DNA of 64,000 nucleotides, taken from NCBI GenBank assembly GCA_012295275.1, contig CM022665.1, positions 22,000,002 to 22,064,001 on the forward strand, in the 5' to 3' direction. The stretch is from Chrysomallon squamiferum. Lineage: Eukaryota; Mollusca; Gastropoda; Neomphalida; Peltospiridae. Position 1 is the stretch's first letter, and each line of letters opens with the position of its first letter. Positions 15,001-40,500 of the stretch are shown here, piece after piece. A model generated the notes under the pieces. The model saw only the letters and a list, made by a program, of their open reading frames with translations, ran no database searches and had not been told where the DNA came from. Made by a program: the position numbers and the translations under genes.

Positions 15001-17984
15001 ATGGTTTAAAGATTTCAATTTGAATAATTAATTTGCAATTTAAATATTATTACTCACTTATTTTAAGCAGATTACTTGAAAGAAAAAATATAAAATATTA
15101 AAATACATTCAGTTAAAAAGAAATGTTTTATTTAATTAATTGTTTATTTATTTTTTGTTTTGTATACTTGATAATTGTTCTTTTCTAGGCTGTTTATTAT
15201 ATTAAAAGACAAATATTTACATGTGTGAAATAACTACTAATTTTAGTATTTTTTAATTTATGTGTATTTAATGCCTTACTTATTGCAGCTTTTCACATCT
15301 TTTAGCTTCAACAGAAACTTCTCAAATGTCATTTCAAATGTTGTAATTTCAAAACCTTTTGAAAGACAGTTTTGAATAATACTATAGGCATTTCATAGTG
15401 ATTTCTATTTCAGTATTTCACAGTAATTTTATAAAAAATATTAAATTATAATTTCATCATATAATCATTTTGTAGCAGCTACGACATACCAGAAAATGTC
15501 ATTCCCACTGACTTCTTAAACCACTTTTTAATAGCACTTAGGGTTTATTCTCATAACTAAATATTTCATTAAATATCTTTGGTGTATTCTTAGCACAATT
15601 ACGCGACAAGCCAGTTGGACGTCTGCTAGTTATTATAATGGAAGGGATAGGGCTAAAATCCTGCAAAGAACATGGTGAGAAGGAGTTGTTTGCCCTCACA
15701 GCTCTTGTCATGTTGTGGTAGAACATTACCATAGTTGCACCTTAAACCTGCCTATAATACTGATTGCATGCCTCTGTATTAACTGTAGGTTTTTAGGTTC
15801 GAGTTACTTATGCATTTCTTTCTTTGCTGAGTTCATTGTTAATATTTCCTAATGTGGCTAAATGTCATTTCTTGGTATCATGCACAAATGCAAAAATTGT
15901 AATATATTTTGTTTATGTAATAAGGCAAAAGCCAAAAAAAACCAATTAAATTAATTAAAAAAATACACAGTGAAAATAAATAAAGTAATAATAAAATGTA
16001 ATTAAATAATATTATTATTAAAAAAATAATAATAATAATATATATATATGTTATTATTACATTTTTAAATGAAGTTTTAATTACACACAAAAAATAATTT
16101 TAATAAACTTTTTAATGAAATAAAACATGAAATAACTTCTACATTTTTACAGTTACCAATATTTTGAAAATAATATGAAAGGAAATTTTTGTGCATGAAA
16201 CTAATGCATTCATGTTGTAATTCTCTTTACATATGTATGTGTGTGAGTGTTATTTAAAAAACAAATTTGCTTGTTGCATGCTGTTTTTTCTAAACATCAG
16301 TGAGGCGAACTCCAGGAATTGGTCGTCTTCTGGTTGTTATTCAGGAGGGTTTTGATCTCAAAGCAAGTGATGATAATGGTATTGTGTTTTCTCATTTTCT
16401 GAAAAAAAAGAAAAAAAAACCCAGTAAATAAATAAATAATAAACTAAAAAATACATACATAAATATATATATATATAAATTTAAAAAGTAAAATATGAAA
16501 AAAAAAAAAAAAATCAAATGTAATAGTTTGCAGCAATTTTAATATAGATTTCTTGTTACTATTATTTTGTTTTAAATGGAAACTACTTTTTTTTATTATT
16601 ATTATTATAGTGTGCAATTGTTATTAGCAAACATTTATTTAGGAAAAGCAGTTACAGTTAATGTTATTAGTTATTAGCAATTTTATTCCAGTAATTGACT
16701 TTTTTAAATAAATAAATGCTAGTAGTTGTTAACAGATGTATTTCTTTTGCAAGTTATTTTAACAAATGTTAATTTTTATTTATTTTTAATTGTTGTAAGA
16801 AACACATTAATGACAGACATTCTGCTGTTAGCACATGCAAAAATCCCAGTAAAACCTAAAACTGGCTTTCACCTAACAAAATCCTTTTCAAAACCTTCCA
16901 CAGCATATTTCACTCACAAAAAGTCATTTTTTGAGATAATTGTAATAAATAAACTTTTTGATGCATAAATAGTGCTGCCTACCAATAAATTATCAAAACA
17001 GTGATCAAACTTAAATATTTTTTTTAACTGAATTTTATCACAGGAAGTTTTTAATGGTGAGAATAATTATCCATGCATTTTATATTATTATAAAGAATTT
17101 AATCTAATGTACCTTTTTTTTTTTTTTTTTTTTTTTTTTCAATTAAAGAAAAAAAAGGAAAACATAATAATGAGTTGTTTACTGTTATTTTGTAAAGTGT
17201 AATTTAGCTATAAATTATTTGTTACTTTGTATAGGTAAAAGTGATCCATACTGTGAGGTTAGCATGGGAACTCAGGAACACAGAACAAATGTTATCACTG
17301 GAACACTCAACCCCAAGTGGAACAAGTCTATGCAGTTTACAATTAAGGACATAGACCAGGATGTTTTGTGTATAACAGTATATGACAGAGACCTCTTTTC
17401 TCCCAATGGTTTGTTTTATATTTTGTTATTTTCTATAGAGGGTTGAAATTTTCACACAGAAGTTTATGTATATTACACAAATGTGTTTTATTTGTGCATT
17501 TGTGTGTATTCATGTTTAAACATAATTTAAATTATTTTATCATCAAAAAACCTCCATAGGAAAACTATACTGTGTGTTTAATTTTTTTTTGTCATATCCA
17601 TTAAATACATCGGTATAATACAAGAATGTTAAATTTTATTTTATTACATTTTGATTACAAAATAATGTGGCTGTCTTCTTACTATAATATACACATAGGA
17701 AAGTACCTTCAAATGAATATTAATATTTCTTCTTCTTTTTTTAAATTTAAAACATACTTGATCTAGTAAAATACATACCTATATATTTTATTTACAGTCA
17801 TAAAGTTCTTTTTTTTTCTTTTTCTTTTTTAGATTTTCTGGGAAGAACTGAAGTTAGAATCAAAGAAATTCTTAAAGAGGGTGAAAATAAAAAAGGGCCA
17901 CTGATTAAAAAATTGACTTTGTTTGAAGTGGATTCAGGGGAAGTTCAGGTCAAACTGGACTTGCAGATATATAACCAGTCATGA
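39..17984 (+). CDS. ITSN: intersectin, 3' part, long isoform (SH3D-SH3E-DH-PH-C2)
   Basis: Intersectins are endocytic scaffolds whose long form also activates Cdc42 through a DH-PH module; this role is family knowledge. The 5' part lies outside the window. Exons read from GT/AG sites and reading frame: 39-160, 399-542, 884-974, 1534-1737, 10488-10579, 10721-10827, 11173-11248, 11646-11753, 12072-12170, 12480-12647, 13079-13150, 13586-13729, 14238-14362, 14860-14942, then 15594-15674 or 16301-16378, then 17235-17408 and 17833-17984 (TGA). All junction phases agree, giving about 679 residues here. Domain order and signatures such as [30 protein letters not shown] and KSDPYCEV match ITSN1/2 closely. 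Invertebrates generally have one ITSN gene, so no paralogue number is given. Confidence 0.95.
884..974 (+). CDS. ITSN: ITSN inter-SH3 linker exon
   Basis: A 91-base exon flanked by a CAG acceptor and a GTAAGT donor. It encodes a low-complexity Gln/Ser/Thr/Pro linker between SH3D and SH3E. It ends in phase 1, and its last base A joins TG of the next exon. Linkers here vary in length between species, so no function beyond spacing can be read from it. Confidence 0.85.
1534..1737 (+). CDS. ITSN: ITSN SH3E (fifth SH3) exon
   Basis: A 204-base exon with a TTTCAG acceptor and GTAAGT donor. It encodes a full SH3 domain with [10 protein letters not shown] at the start, the NPDWWFGEV tryptophan pair and GVFPSNYV near the end. 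In intersectins this domain precedes the DH domain and can inhibit its exchange activity (family knowledge). The exon ends in phase 1 with a T. That base decides the isoform: joined to CA of exon 10488 it gives Ser and the long form; joined to GA of exon 2217 it gives TGA. Reading straight through the donor also gives an early stop (TGT AAG TAG). Confidence 0.95.
2217..3177 (+). other. ITSN: candidate alternative terminal exon and 3' UTR of ITSN short isoform
   Basis: A strong pyrimidine tract and CCCTAG acceptor end at 2216. Splicing the SH3E exon here joins T to GA, so TGA is created at the junction and the protein ends just after SH3E. Vertebrate ITSN-S ends at the same architectural position (known). 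The rest would be 3' UTR. AATAAA hexamers at 2456-2461 and 3172-3177 are possible poly(A) signals, so the end given is provisional. Overlapping ATTTA words at about 2376-2412 resemble an AU-rich element. No transcript evidence is available here. Confidence 0.6.
5475..5735. mobile_element. probable hAT-derived relic in the ITSN 8.75 kb intron
   Basis: The right part (5691-5726) reads CTCTGGGGTTCACGATCCCC then TGGTTGAAAACC, close to the ends of many hAT nonautonomous elements. The left part has ACCCCTT and GACCCCCTTT words like the element at 36515. No clean terminal repeat or target duplication remains. A 109-codon open frame across it ends in a simple repeat and is not considered a gene. Confidence 0.3.
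6079..6240 (+). repeat. dispersed repeat, copy 1 (inverted copy at 39040-39204)
   Basis: About 160 bases that match the reverse complement of 39040-39204 over their whole length at most positions, judged by eye. Shared words include AACAATGTTAATATTTTCC (with one change), AGATCTGCC and CATGATGGTTTTGAACACTTAAT. It lies in the ITSN intron beyond the short-isoform terminal exon. No tail, ends or target duplication could be fixed, so the repeat class is unknown. Confidence 0.75.
7322..7668. repeat. possible MITE-like repeat
   Basis: Bounded by ATGGTTTCCACAGG on the left and GGGAACCAT on the right, an imperfect inverted pair. The interior has CTTGTAAG and GGTCCTTAAAAGTAC-type words that resemble short nonautonomous elements of animals. 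No target duplication was found. The sequence differs in texture from the surrounding T-rich intron, but the call is weak. Confidence 0.3.
8337..8823. mobile_element. putative inverted-repeat element in ITSN intron
   Basis: CTGAACCATTTATCTG (8337-8352) is perfectly inverted as CAGATAAATGGTTCAG (8808-8823), and similarity extends a few bases beyond both. The 487-base interior has a TA microsatellite (about 8446-8474) and no ORF. A 40-base stretch around 8396-8442 resembles 7531-7579, including TATATGCATCAAAC. No clear target duplication is visible, so the family is unassigned. Confidence 0.5.
9019..9086 (+). repeat. (TG)n then (TA)n microsatellite
   Basis: About 20 TG units (9019-9059) followed by an interrupted TA run. 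It lies in the ITSN 8.75 kb intron. Confidence 0.95.
10488..12647 (+). CDS. ITSN: ITSN DH (RhoGEF) domain exons
   Basis: Six exons (10488-10579, 10721-10827, 11173-11248, 11646-11753, 12072-12170, 12480-12647) encode the Dbl-homology domain. Its conserved regions are visible: CR1 with [19 protein letters not shown]2 in the middle, and CR3 with [20 protein letters not shown]. In the family this domain loads Cdc42 with GTP. The last exon carries the DH-PH connecting helix ([18 protein letters not shown]). Phases are consistent throughout and no conserved segment is missing. Confidence 0.95.
13079..14942 (+). CDS. ITSN: ITSN PH domain exons
   Basis: Four exons (13079-13150, 13586-13729, 14238-14362, 14860-14942) encode the pleckstrin-homology domain that follows the DH domain. 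Visible are [32 protein letters not shown] and the C-terminal helix with its conserved tryptophan ([19 protein letters not shown]). In the family the PH domain helps position the exchange module at the membrane. The last exon ends in phase 1, matching the acceptor phase of both following alternative C2 exons. Confidence 0.93.
15594..15674 (+). CDS. ITSN: ITSN C2 alternative exon a
   Basis: An 81-base exon, phase 1 at both ends, with a TTCTTAG acceptor and GTGAGA donor. It encodes the first strand of the C2 domain, including [19 protein letters not shown] and EHG, which reads directly into GKSDPYCEV of exon 17235. It is homologous to exon 16301-16378 and occupies the same position in the protein. 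Using both would keep the frame but duplicate the C2 first strand. I therefore infer that they are mutually exclusive. Confidence 0.8.
16301..16378 (+). CDS. ITSN: ITSN C2 alternative exon b
   Basis: A 78-base exon, phase 1 at both ends, with an AACATCAG acceptor and a weaker GTATTG donor. It encodes [19 protein letters not shown] and SDDNG, an alternative version of the segment in exon a. Its GIGRLLV core is closer to the vertebrate ITSN sequence as I know it. The two exons lie 626 bases apart. The acidic SDDN in place of CKEH would change a loop at the edge of the C2 domain. Confidence 0.8.
17235..17984 (+). CDS. ITSN: ITSN C2 domain body and C-terminus
   Basis: Exons 17235-17408 and 17833-17984 encode the rest of the C2 domain. 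Visible are [49 protein letters not shown] and the last strand [13 protein letters not shown] before TGA at 17982-17984. Asp residues in the Ca-binding loop positions ([16 protein letters not shown]) are present. The C2 domain ends the long isoform throughout the family, so the gene is complete at this end. Confidence 0.95.
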
Positions 17985-20900
17985 CCAAGACCATCCATTT
18001 GAATTTACAGCTAACAGCAGGGTTTTGTCATCTCTTCAATTTTGTAATTTTTAAAGGCGGATTAGCTACTTGTTTTCAAAATAAATTTAGTTAAAACAAT
18101 AGAAAGAAAATAATAATCATGTTACAAGCAAATTTTCATGTTTCAGTGAAATGGTGTAGCTTTTATTTTAAAAGCAAGAATAATTTTAATCTGGTGATGT
18201 TTTTTGTTGTTTTGTTTTGTGGTTTTTTTTCTTTTTTTTTTTAAAAAGCCAAAATATTTCTCCTCTTCCCATACTTTTGAAGAAAAAGTTTGAAGAAAAT
18301 GTATTTTAAACTGTGTTTAATTTTAACATTTTGTGGATTTGTTGAAACTGATTTGAGGTTTTGACTAATACACATCCATTCTATGCATTCAGACCTATCA
18401 GTATTTGCATTTAAATAATCAACATAATACTAGATATTACTGTTACTACAATTATTATACTTTTTATTATTAATAGTACTATTTATATATAAATAAGATA
18501 GCCATATACATTAAAAAAACCTAAATGTCTCCCAACTCCATTTTTTTATATTCTTACAACTTAATATTTTATACCTATTTGTTTTATTTATAAAATAATC
18601 TTAATAAGAATAACAAAAAGGCCTAATAAATCTTCTTGATGAAGAAAACAGAACAGAAAACTAAACAAAATCATTGTTTTGTTGTCGCATTTGATTTTAT
18701 ATGTATGTTTTTATTCTCATTAAAAGGGATTTTGGCACAATCCATTCAAATTTATTCACCAATTTTGTCACATTTATTACAAAATATAAACATTTCTACA
18801 ACACATATAGATTTGCAAATAAATATATTAATATGGTGCATATGAGGTTGCCAGATTTTCTAAAACATCTTGTTTGTTGTAATATAATTGATTGATGAAT
18901 GGTTTGTGAACAAGTTGTAATATTGTGTTAAATTCTATTTTTTCATAAATGTTTAATTATTTACACAGTAATTCTTAATTACTACTACTAATCCACAATT
19001 TCATTATCAAAAACACAGAAGTGTCCTATCTTTTAGGATATTTGACAATCCTAAATGTGTAACAAATTTGTAAATTGAAAAACGTTTTTAAAATATATTA
19101 GTATTATCTTGTTAATTTTTTCTTTTAAAAGCTACAAATTTAAACCAATGAAAATTAAATATTAAACTGTGTACTTTTGAAAATTACAACAAACAACACG
19201 GCTTTTGTTATTATGTAGCACATAATTATTTATATAATACAATCTATTTATTAGTTTTGGAATTTTATTTTCAAATTTATTGCAGGGGGTTTTTGTCGTT
19301 TTTTAAAAACTTTATTAGTATTTTTGGTCCATTATTTTATTTATCAATTTTTTTTTTTTTTATTACTATCTATAAATATTTGATTATTTGTAGTGCTATC
19401 ATTGATTTTCACTTTTCATTCACATTTTTTCAAATTGATTATCTCTTCATTAAAATGACAAATTTTAGTAATTTATTTATTGTCAGCAACAGCTTTGTTA
19501 TCACTGATCATTAATATTTTATTTTTGTTAGTAGGAATGTTTGTGCAAACTGATACATTTAATTCCTTACCACTTTGTTGATTTTCAAATGCCAGTCCAG
19601 GCAGTGGCAAAAATAATATATATCCTCCATTTTTTTCCCCCCAGTTTCTCTTGTTTCCTTTTATTATGAAATAGGTTTCATCTTAAATGCTATATTCACT
19701 AGTATGGTGCCCTTTTCATTCCAGCAACAGTGGATCCACTCCTGATTTTTAACATTTATTTTGTTATTAATCAGGAACTATTACTAATGGTTTTTAATAC
19801 TACTACTACTAATAATAATAATAATAATAATGTTAGAATTTATAGTTTGTGCAAATTAGAAAAAAAGATATGGAATCTTTTTATGTTTGTTTGTAAATAA
19901 CAATTTTAAAATAATTGTATCTATTATGTTATCATATGGTAAAGGTCAACAGATATCTATATTTTTTAAAAGTTCCTTTTATTTTATTTTACTTTTTAGG
20001 ATTTGCATCTGTTTTATTTTGCATGTATGGGAACAAACAGAACAAAATATAATGTCTATAAGAATGGAAATTGTTAATTTACTATATCTTTAATGTTGGT
20101 TGGTTACTTATTTTTTTGAAGTTGCCATCATATTAAAATATGTACAATTATGAATTAAAATAATAATAATAATAAAATAATTATTTAATGAAAAAAATGA
20201 ATTATAGTCATATACTTCTGTTTAAGAAAAGTTCTCTTAATGTGTTTTTTAATTACAACTAAATAACATACTGCAGCAATATTTTCTAATTATGTACAAT
20301 GGATAATTAATTTTTATAATTGTACAAAGGTGCAATTTTTGTTAAAGGCAAATTTAATAAACTGAAAAACAGCATTCCTATTGAACTGAAATATAATATA
20401 TATGCTCTTCTCAGCTTTTTTCTTTTTTATATTTTTCTTTTTTCTTTTTTAAATTTGTTGTATTATTGCATAAAATCGTTACTGGAAATCATTACTGTAA
20501 AATAAAAAGAAAAGATTACACCTTCTTAGTCATACTAGCACTTTTTTATATTGACCCATATTATGTTGAACATTCGGTTAATTACTGGCATCTGTCATGA
20601 TTACGTCACTTTCATAAACTATTGTTGCGACATGCTGTTCCAGTGAATTCTTTTAGACTAATGAGTTTCTGTGAATGTTATATTATTTACCTAAAGATGC
20701 ATTTTCATTTTATTTTACCTTTATTTTCTGTTTATTTTAATGGTAGTAATGTTATTTTCTAATAAAGAAGTATATTAATTTTTCACTTATATAATTTATT
20801 ATTATTACTATTATAATTTTTGTTTATGCTTCAAGATGTAATATGAATGTGAAACAAGGGTAAATCACAAGTTCTTTATAATCATTAGATGATTTGGGTT

Positions 20901-21543
20901 ACAAATAAAAAGAAATAAATTAAAAATTAATACTTTTGATAAAGATTGTTTTTAGTAAAACTTAGCAGTTGTATAAAATGTTAACTACGATTAGAACCAA
21001 ATACTATTTTTATTTTGTCACCTTAACTGGACAGCAGAAATTTTTTTATTTCCATTTCATTTAAACTTAATTAAATTTATTATGCTGTTCCTCATAAGGA
21101 AGTTAATGATGTTATTTTTATTATATTATTATTATTAACAATAATACAATTAAGAAAAAATTAAAAAGTTAAAATATAATCTGTTTAATGGAAGACAAAA
21201 ATGGCAAATGATTTCATTCTTTTTGTTTAAAACATAATACCAAACTTGCTGCCATTTGTTTTACAAAATGACTCAATACTGTGAAAAACAAACATTATAA
21301 CTTTAAAATAATCTTTATTTTAAGTTATAGATGCACTGAATGTACCAAACTATATTATGCACTGTTACTGGAATTGGATCTGAAAAAAGATGTTTAAAAT
21401 TTTAAATCTTTTATTTATTTGTTCTTAACAAATCTTGCACTGCTGATTGATATTAATAGTGATTTTAGAACAAACTATATTGTTCATCTACCATTGTTAT
21501 ACATTTGGATATGTGTATGTATAATATCAACATATACATTATA

Positions 21544-21580
<37 letters not shown>

Positions 21581-22700
21581 TTCCTTTCATGGAAATAAAA
21601 AAACATCACTGAAATTGTTATTTTTTTTAATTATTTTTTTTAATTATTTTTTTTTACTTTTAATTACTGAATATATGCGTAGATTAGAGTGTCATTTTTT
21701 TCAAACTGCCTGAAACGGTTTTGATCTGAAAGCATGATTTGTGCACTTAAATTCTCAAGCAACAACTGGCAGAATATCCTTCAAAAAAAACTTGTGTGAA
21801 TAGATGGATGAAAATAACACAATGGCTAAATACACATTTGAAATTAAATGCATTTTTTAGAAACCAAACTGATAACAGATTCAGACCTCAAGAATGATCC
21901 ACTGATATTATTATTTTTTTATTTTTTCAAACTCTTTAGAAATAGATGCCATAAAAGTAAATAATCATTTTCCTCGTGTCATATGAAAAGTTTCAACTAA
22001 GGTAATTGGCCATGTTCTTTTATTATTTCATTTATTAAATAGTAGTATTCTAAATAATTAAATAGGCTATTGGTTAACTGTAAAAAGTATTCATTTGTTC
22101 TTTCTCTTAGTTTATTTCTCTTAGTTTATTTGTTGATTATTATTTTTAAAGAAACAAAATGCAAATAAAATAATCAAAACAAAAAATGACAACAACAAAA
22201 AACCTTTAGGTATATGGACATTTTTAAAACTTCCATGACACTTATTTCTAACCTAAATTAAACATGCAAAAGCTCTATAAAATATACACGTATTACTATA
22301 ATGTTTACGAGTTTTTAAAAAATATTTTAAAAAAAAAAAAAAAAACCACAGAAAAACAAGTGATTGTTGTATACATGATGTATACATTTACACAGTATAA
22401 ATAAAGAACTGAAAGAAATTAATATTAATTTTCTTATCTGCATGAACAGGCCCCAAAAAGGACAAATAAAGGTTGTGCTCGAAGTGGCGCAGGATATCTG
22501 GCCAGGCTAGTATGTAGTATTACTAGTAACGACAATTAAAATAACATCTCTAGACTAGACTGTAGCCACTGTAGGGACAGAAACAGATGTAAATTGTGCA
22601 GTAATAAATATATTTTATCTAATCAACATAAATTATTATTATACAAGTAACCTAATACCGGCAGTCATTTTTGGTGGCTCTGAGGTTTGCTTAAGCTTGA
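17985..22700 (+). other. ITSN long-isoform 3' UTR and intergenic DNA
   Basis: Very AT-rich DNA with no convincing coding frame on either strand. The first AATAAA after the stop is at 18080-18085; several later ones exist, so the real transcript end cannot be fixed. It contains a TA microsatellite (21549-21575), poly-T and poly-A runs and short AAT arrays. Short ORFs here are leucine- and phenylalanine-rich products of T-rich sequence. Confidence 0.5.
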
Positions 22701-22741
22701 TGGTGGTCCCCAGTGGATATTGCGTTGTTTGTTATTTTATC

Positions 22742-22797
22742 TTTACGTCAGAGGAAGTGGAATCCCCAGCCTCTTCCTGAAACAGCCGCCATCTTGG
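22742..22797 (+). promoter_or_regulatory. TATA-less proximal promoter of RSK: CRE-like, ETS and YY1 words
   Basis: Within 140 bases upstream of the RSK start lie TTACGTCA (22743-22750, CRE/ATF-like), GGAAGT and AGGAAG on opposite strands (about 22753-22778, ETS core) and GCCGCCATCTTGG (22785-22797), an excellent YY1 site. Such sets mark housekeeping TATA-less promoters in animals, and YY1 sites often lie just downstream of the transcription start. The local GC content is clearly above the surroundings. Binding is inferred from the words alone. Confidence 0.6.
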
Positions 22798-22877
22798 TCG
22801 GCTTTAGGTCGAAACATTGCCTAGAATATTGATAATTTTTGTTAAATCTATTCAAGATTCCTCTCTTTACACCAACA

Positions 22878-37516
<14,639 letters not shown>

Positions 37517-39191
37517 CTGATACTGCCAGTACAGACAGATTTACTACATGTTCCATTATAACCAGTTAGGAGAATCTCACCAGGTATGGAAGATCTAGAC
37601 CACAAAAGAGAATAGGTCACAATAATTTTACTAAAAAAAAAAAGTTAAAAATTAAAAAAAACTTAACAAAAAAAACGAACCTGATGAAGATCAATAGTCT
37701 CTAGCATACACAAAAAATATGACATTTAATAAATACATCAGAACCAAAGTTCAGTTACTAACAACCTTGATGTGTGACATGGCAGTTAACACCTATAATA
37801 TATAACATAGTGTCATAGAATACATACATATGTTTTCCTAATATTCCACTACTCTAGATCTCTTAAAAACTGTCTACCTATTGTAATGTGTGCCGTAGCA
37901 ATGACAGACTGTGTAATAAACTGAAGCCGAGAACTACTGATTAACAGGAAAGAAATATTCTAGTGCAGATGGATTACACAATGTATTGAATTTATGCTTT
38001 AAATCAAATTGTAGTTTAACTGTGATTATTAATAATCAAATGACATGGCATATGAAATATTTGTGGAATTGTCCTGTCCTATGGTGCATAATTTGTGTGT
38101 TCCGTGGTCTCGGTGTGTGGAAAATGATGGCTGCTTCATTCTATTTTGTATCCATATTGAGTTGAAAATTCTATTTCACATATTTTTTTAATATATAGCA
38201 CACAAATAATCTTATCTCAGAGGTACATTAAAAAAAAAAATTGTTACATTAGTTGTAGCAGAAATGTACATAGGCTGTACATAATTGGAGCATTATTTGT
38301 ATTTGTACTGCAAATTAATGGCTCATTACTGGTTTAATATTCTGATATTTTGTTTAGCTCAAACAAATATTTAAAATATCTTAATGTTGGGCTCTGTATC
38401 TTGTATGGTCACAAACTGCTTTTCTGTTAACCTTGTTAAATCTGTATTGATAGGTTACACATATAACAGTTTTGGTTATATATATGGACATGTATGTGAT
38501 TGAATAACTGCAGTTATTGATATATATAAGTAAAAGAATAGTTTCCATTAGGTTACGAAATACTGGTGTTTCTTTCCAGGGGGTCATGTAAAAATCTGAA
38601 ATACTTAAATAAAACAAAAAATTGGTTTACTATTTTCTTTTTTCAATTTTCTTTTTTTTTTTAATTGAAAATAAAATATAATCTAACAAGATTCTTTCTG
38701 CATAGTTTACAGATGTACTTTGATCCAAGTCTTTCAGTGAGGTCAGGGAAAATTTTGAAAACTTGTATTGTCCAAATGGTTATTAGGTCTGGCTGTGAAA
38801 TAACTTGTTTTAAACAATATGTACATACATAGCAAAAAATTTGTTTTTAAAGACACCTAAATTAAAAACTAGGTGTTGGATTTTAAAAATGGGAAAAAAA
38901 TACAAATTCAAAAAATCATATATATATATAAAATAACAATAAATAAAACAAAAATAAACAAAATATTAATATATTTACGTTTGGCAACTGTCCCCTATAA
39001 TGAATAATATATACTGAATTCTTTGAAAAAGATAATGGTGCTATGAAGTTATATTAAGTGTTCAAAACCATCATGTTTAAATATTGTAATATTAGTATTA
39101 ACCACAGGCAGATCTCTATGGTTTCTGTAGATATGTGATTTGGAAAATATTAACATTGCTAGTACAATGGCATTTTCAGTTTACTTTGATG

Positions 39192-39225
<34 letters not shown>

Positions 39226-40462
39226 GTTTTTCTTTGTTTGTTTGTTCGTTTGCTTTTATTATTTTCATTTTTCTTAACCCAAATACACCAAAGAGATAGA
39301 ACAGCATTGTAGTCTATTTGGAATTAAAAAATAAATTAAAAACTTTTCAAAACTGATGTTCACTGATGGGTCTTTATAGTTAGCTTGTTTAAAATAATAA
39401 TATTCTAACAAGAAAGATATTACTACAAATGTACAGAAAACTTTTTGTGGCCTTATGTTATCAACAAATATCTATGCAGTAGCTTTCTAAAATAGTGTTC
39501 CATGTTAAAACTTGAGTACTTTGAAAACTACCCATTTTGCAGTGATTTTAACCGATCTTTGATGTATTTAAGACAGAAATTTTATTGTCACATCAAAATC
39601 TTGGACAAAAACAATTTAAAAATAAGATTGAAAGCCTACTTGTTAATTATTTTGGATTGTAATGTATCAACAACTATAATTCTTTTAATGTGCTATTAGC
39701 CTATTTACCAAAATTAATTTTGGATTATTTTTATTCTTTTCTGTTTACATCTTAAAGGTTAGATTAAAAAATGGCTGAATAAATTTTCTGCAAATATTTT
39801 AATATACCATTATATAACATGTATTTAAAATTTCAGTTTTATGATTACCTGAAGCATTGTAAAACTTGGGTTGTTCGACCCAAAAAATAATTTATCATTG
39901 TCTGCAGGCTTTTTTTTTTAAATTTTACGTATGGAAGGGGACCTGAAAGTGAAAAAGTATGTTTAAATCAGACATATTGTTCTGTGTTGCATAAACCATA
40001 TGACTGAGTTTCATTGGAAACTGCCAGTTATTTCTTGTTAAGAATTAATGACAGACTGTAACAGTTTGTAAATATGTATAAATATAATGTCAGATATAAT
40101 TAGATTGCTGACTTAAATAAATACCTTTGTCTTTGTATCTCAAAAAATAGGCAAAGCCTTTGGCATTGTAGAAGCTGTCCATAATACTTTGTTTTTCATA
40201 ATTGTCTTCTGCAAACATGAGATATCTAATTACACTTCTCCTTTTTCAGAACTGTTTTTTTTAATTATTTTTTTTAAAATATATTATTATTATTTTTTTA
40301 TGACACACAAAACCATTGTTCATATTGAACAGCTGTTTTGTTGCTTTAGACATATTATTTAAACAAACAAAAAATTAAAAAAATAAAAATTTCAGTATTG
40401 TATTTTTCAGCTTGGTTTGACAAATATCACTTCTGTAATATTATTTTCTTCAGGTTATTTAA

Positions 40463-40500
<38 letters not shown>

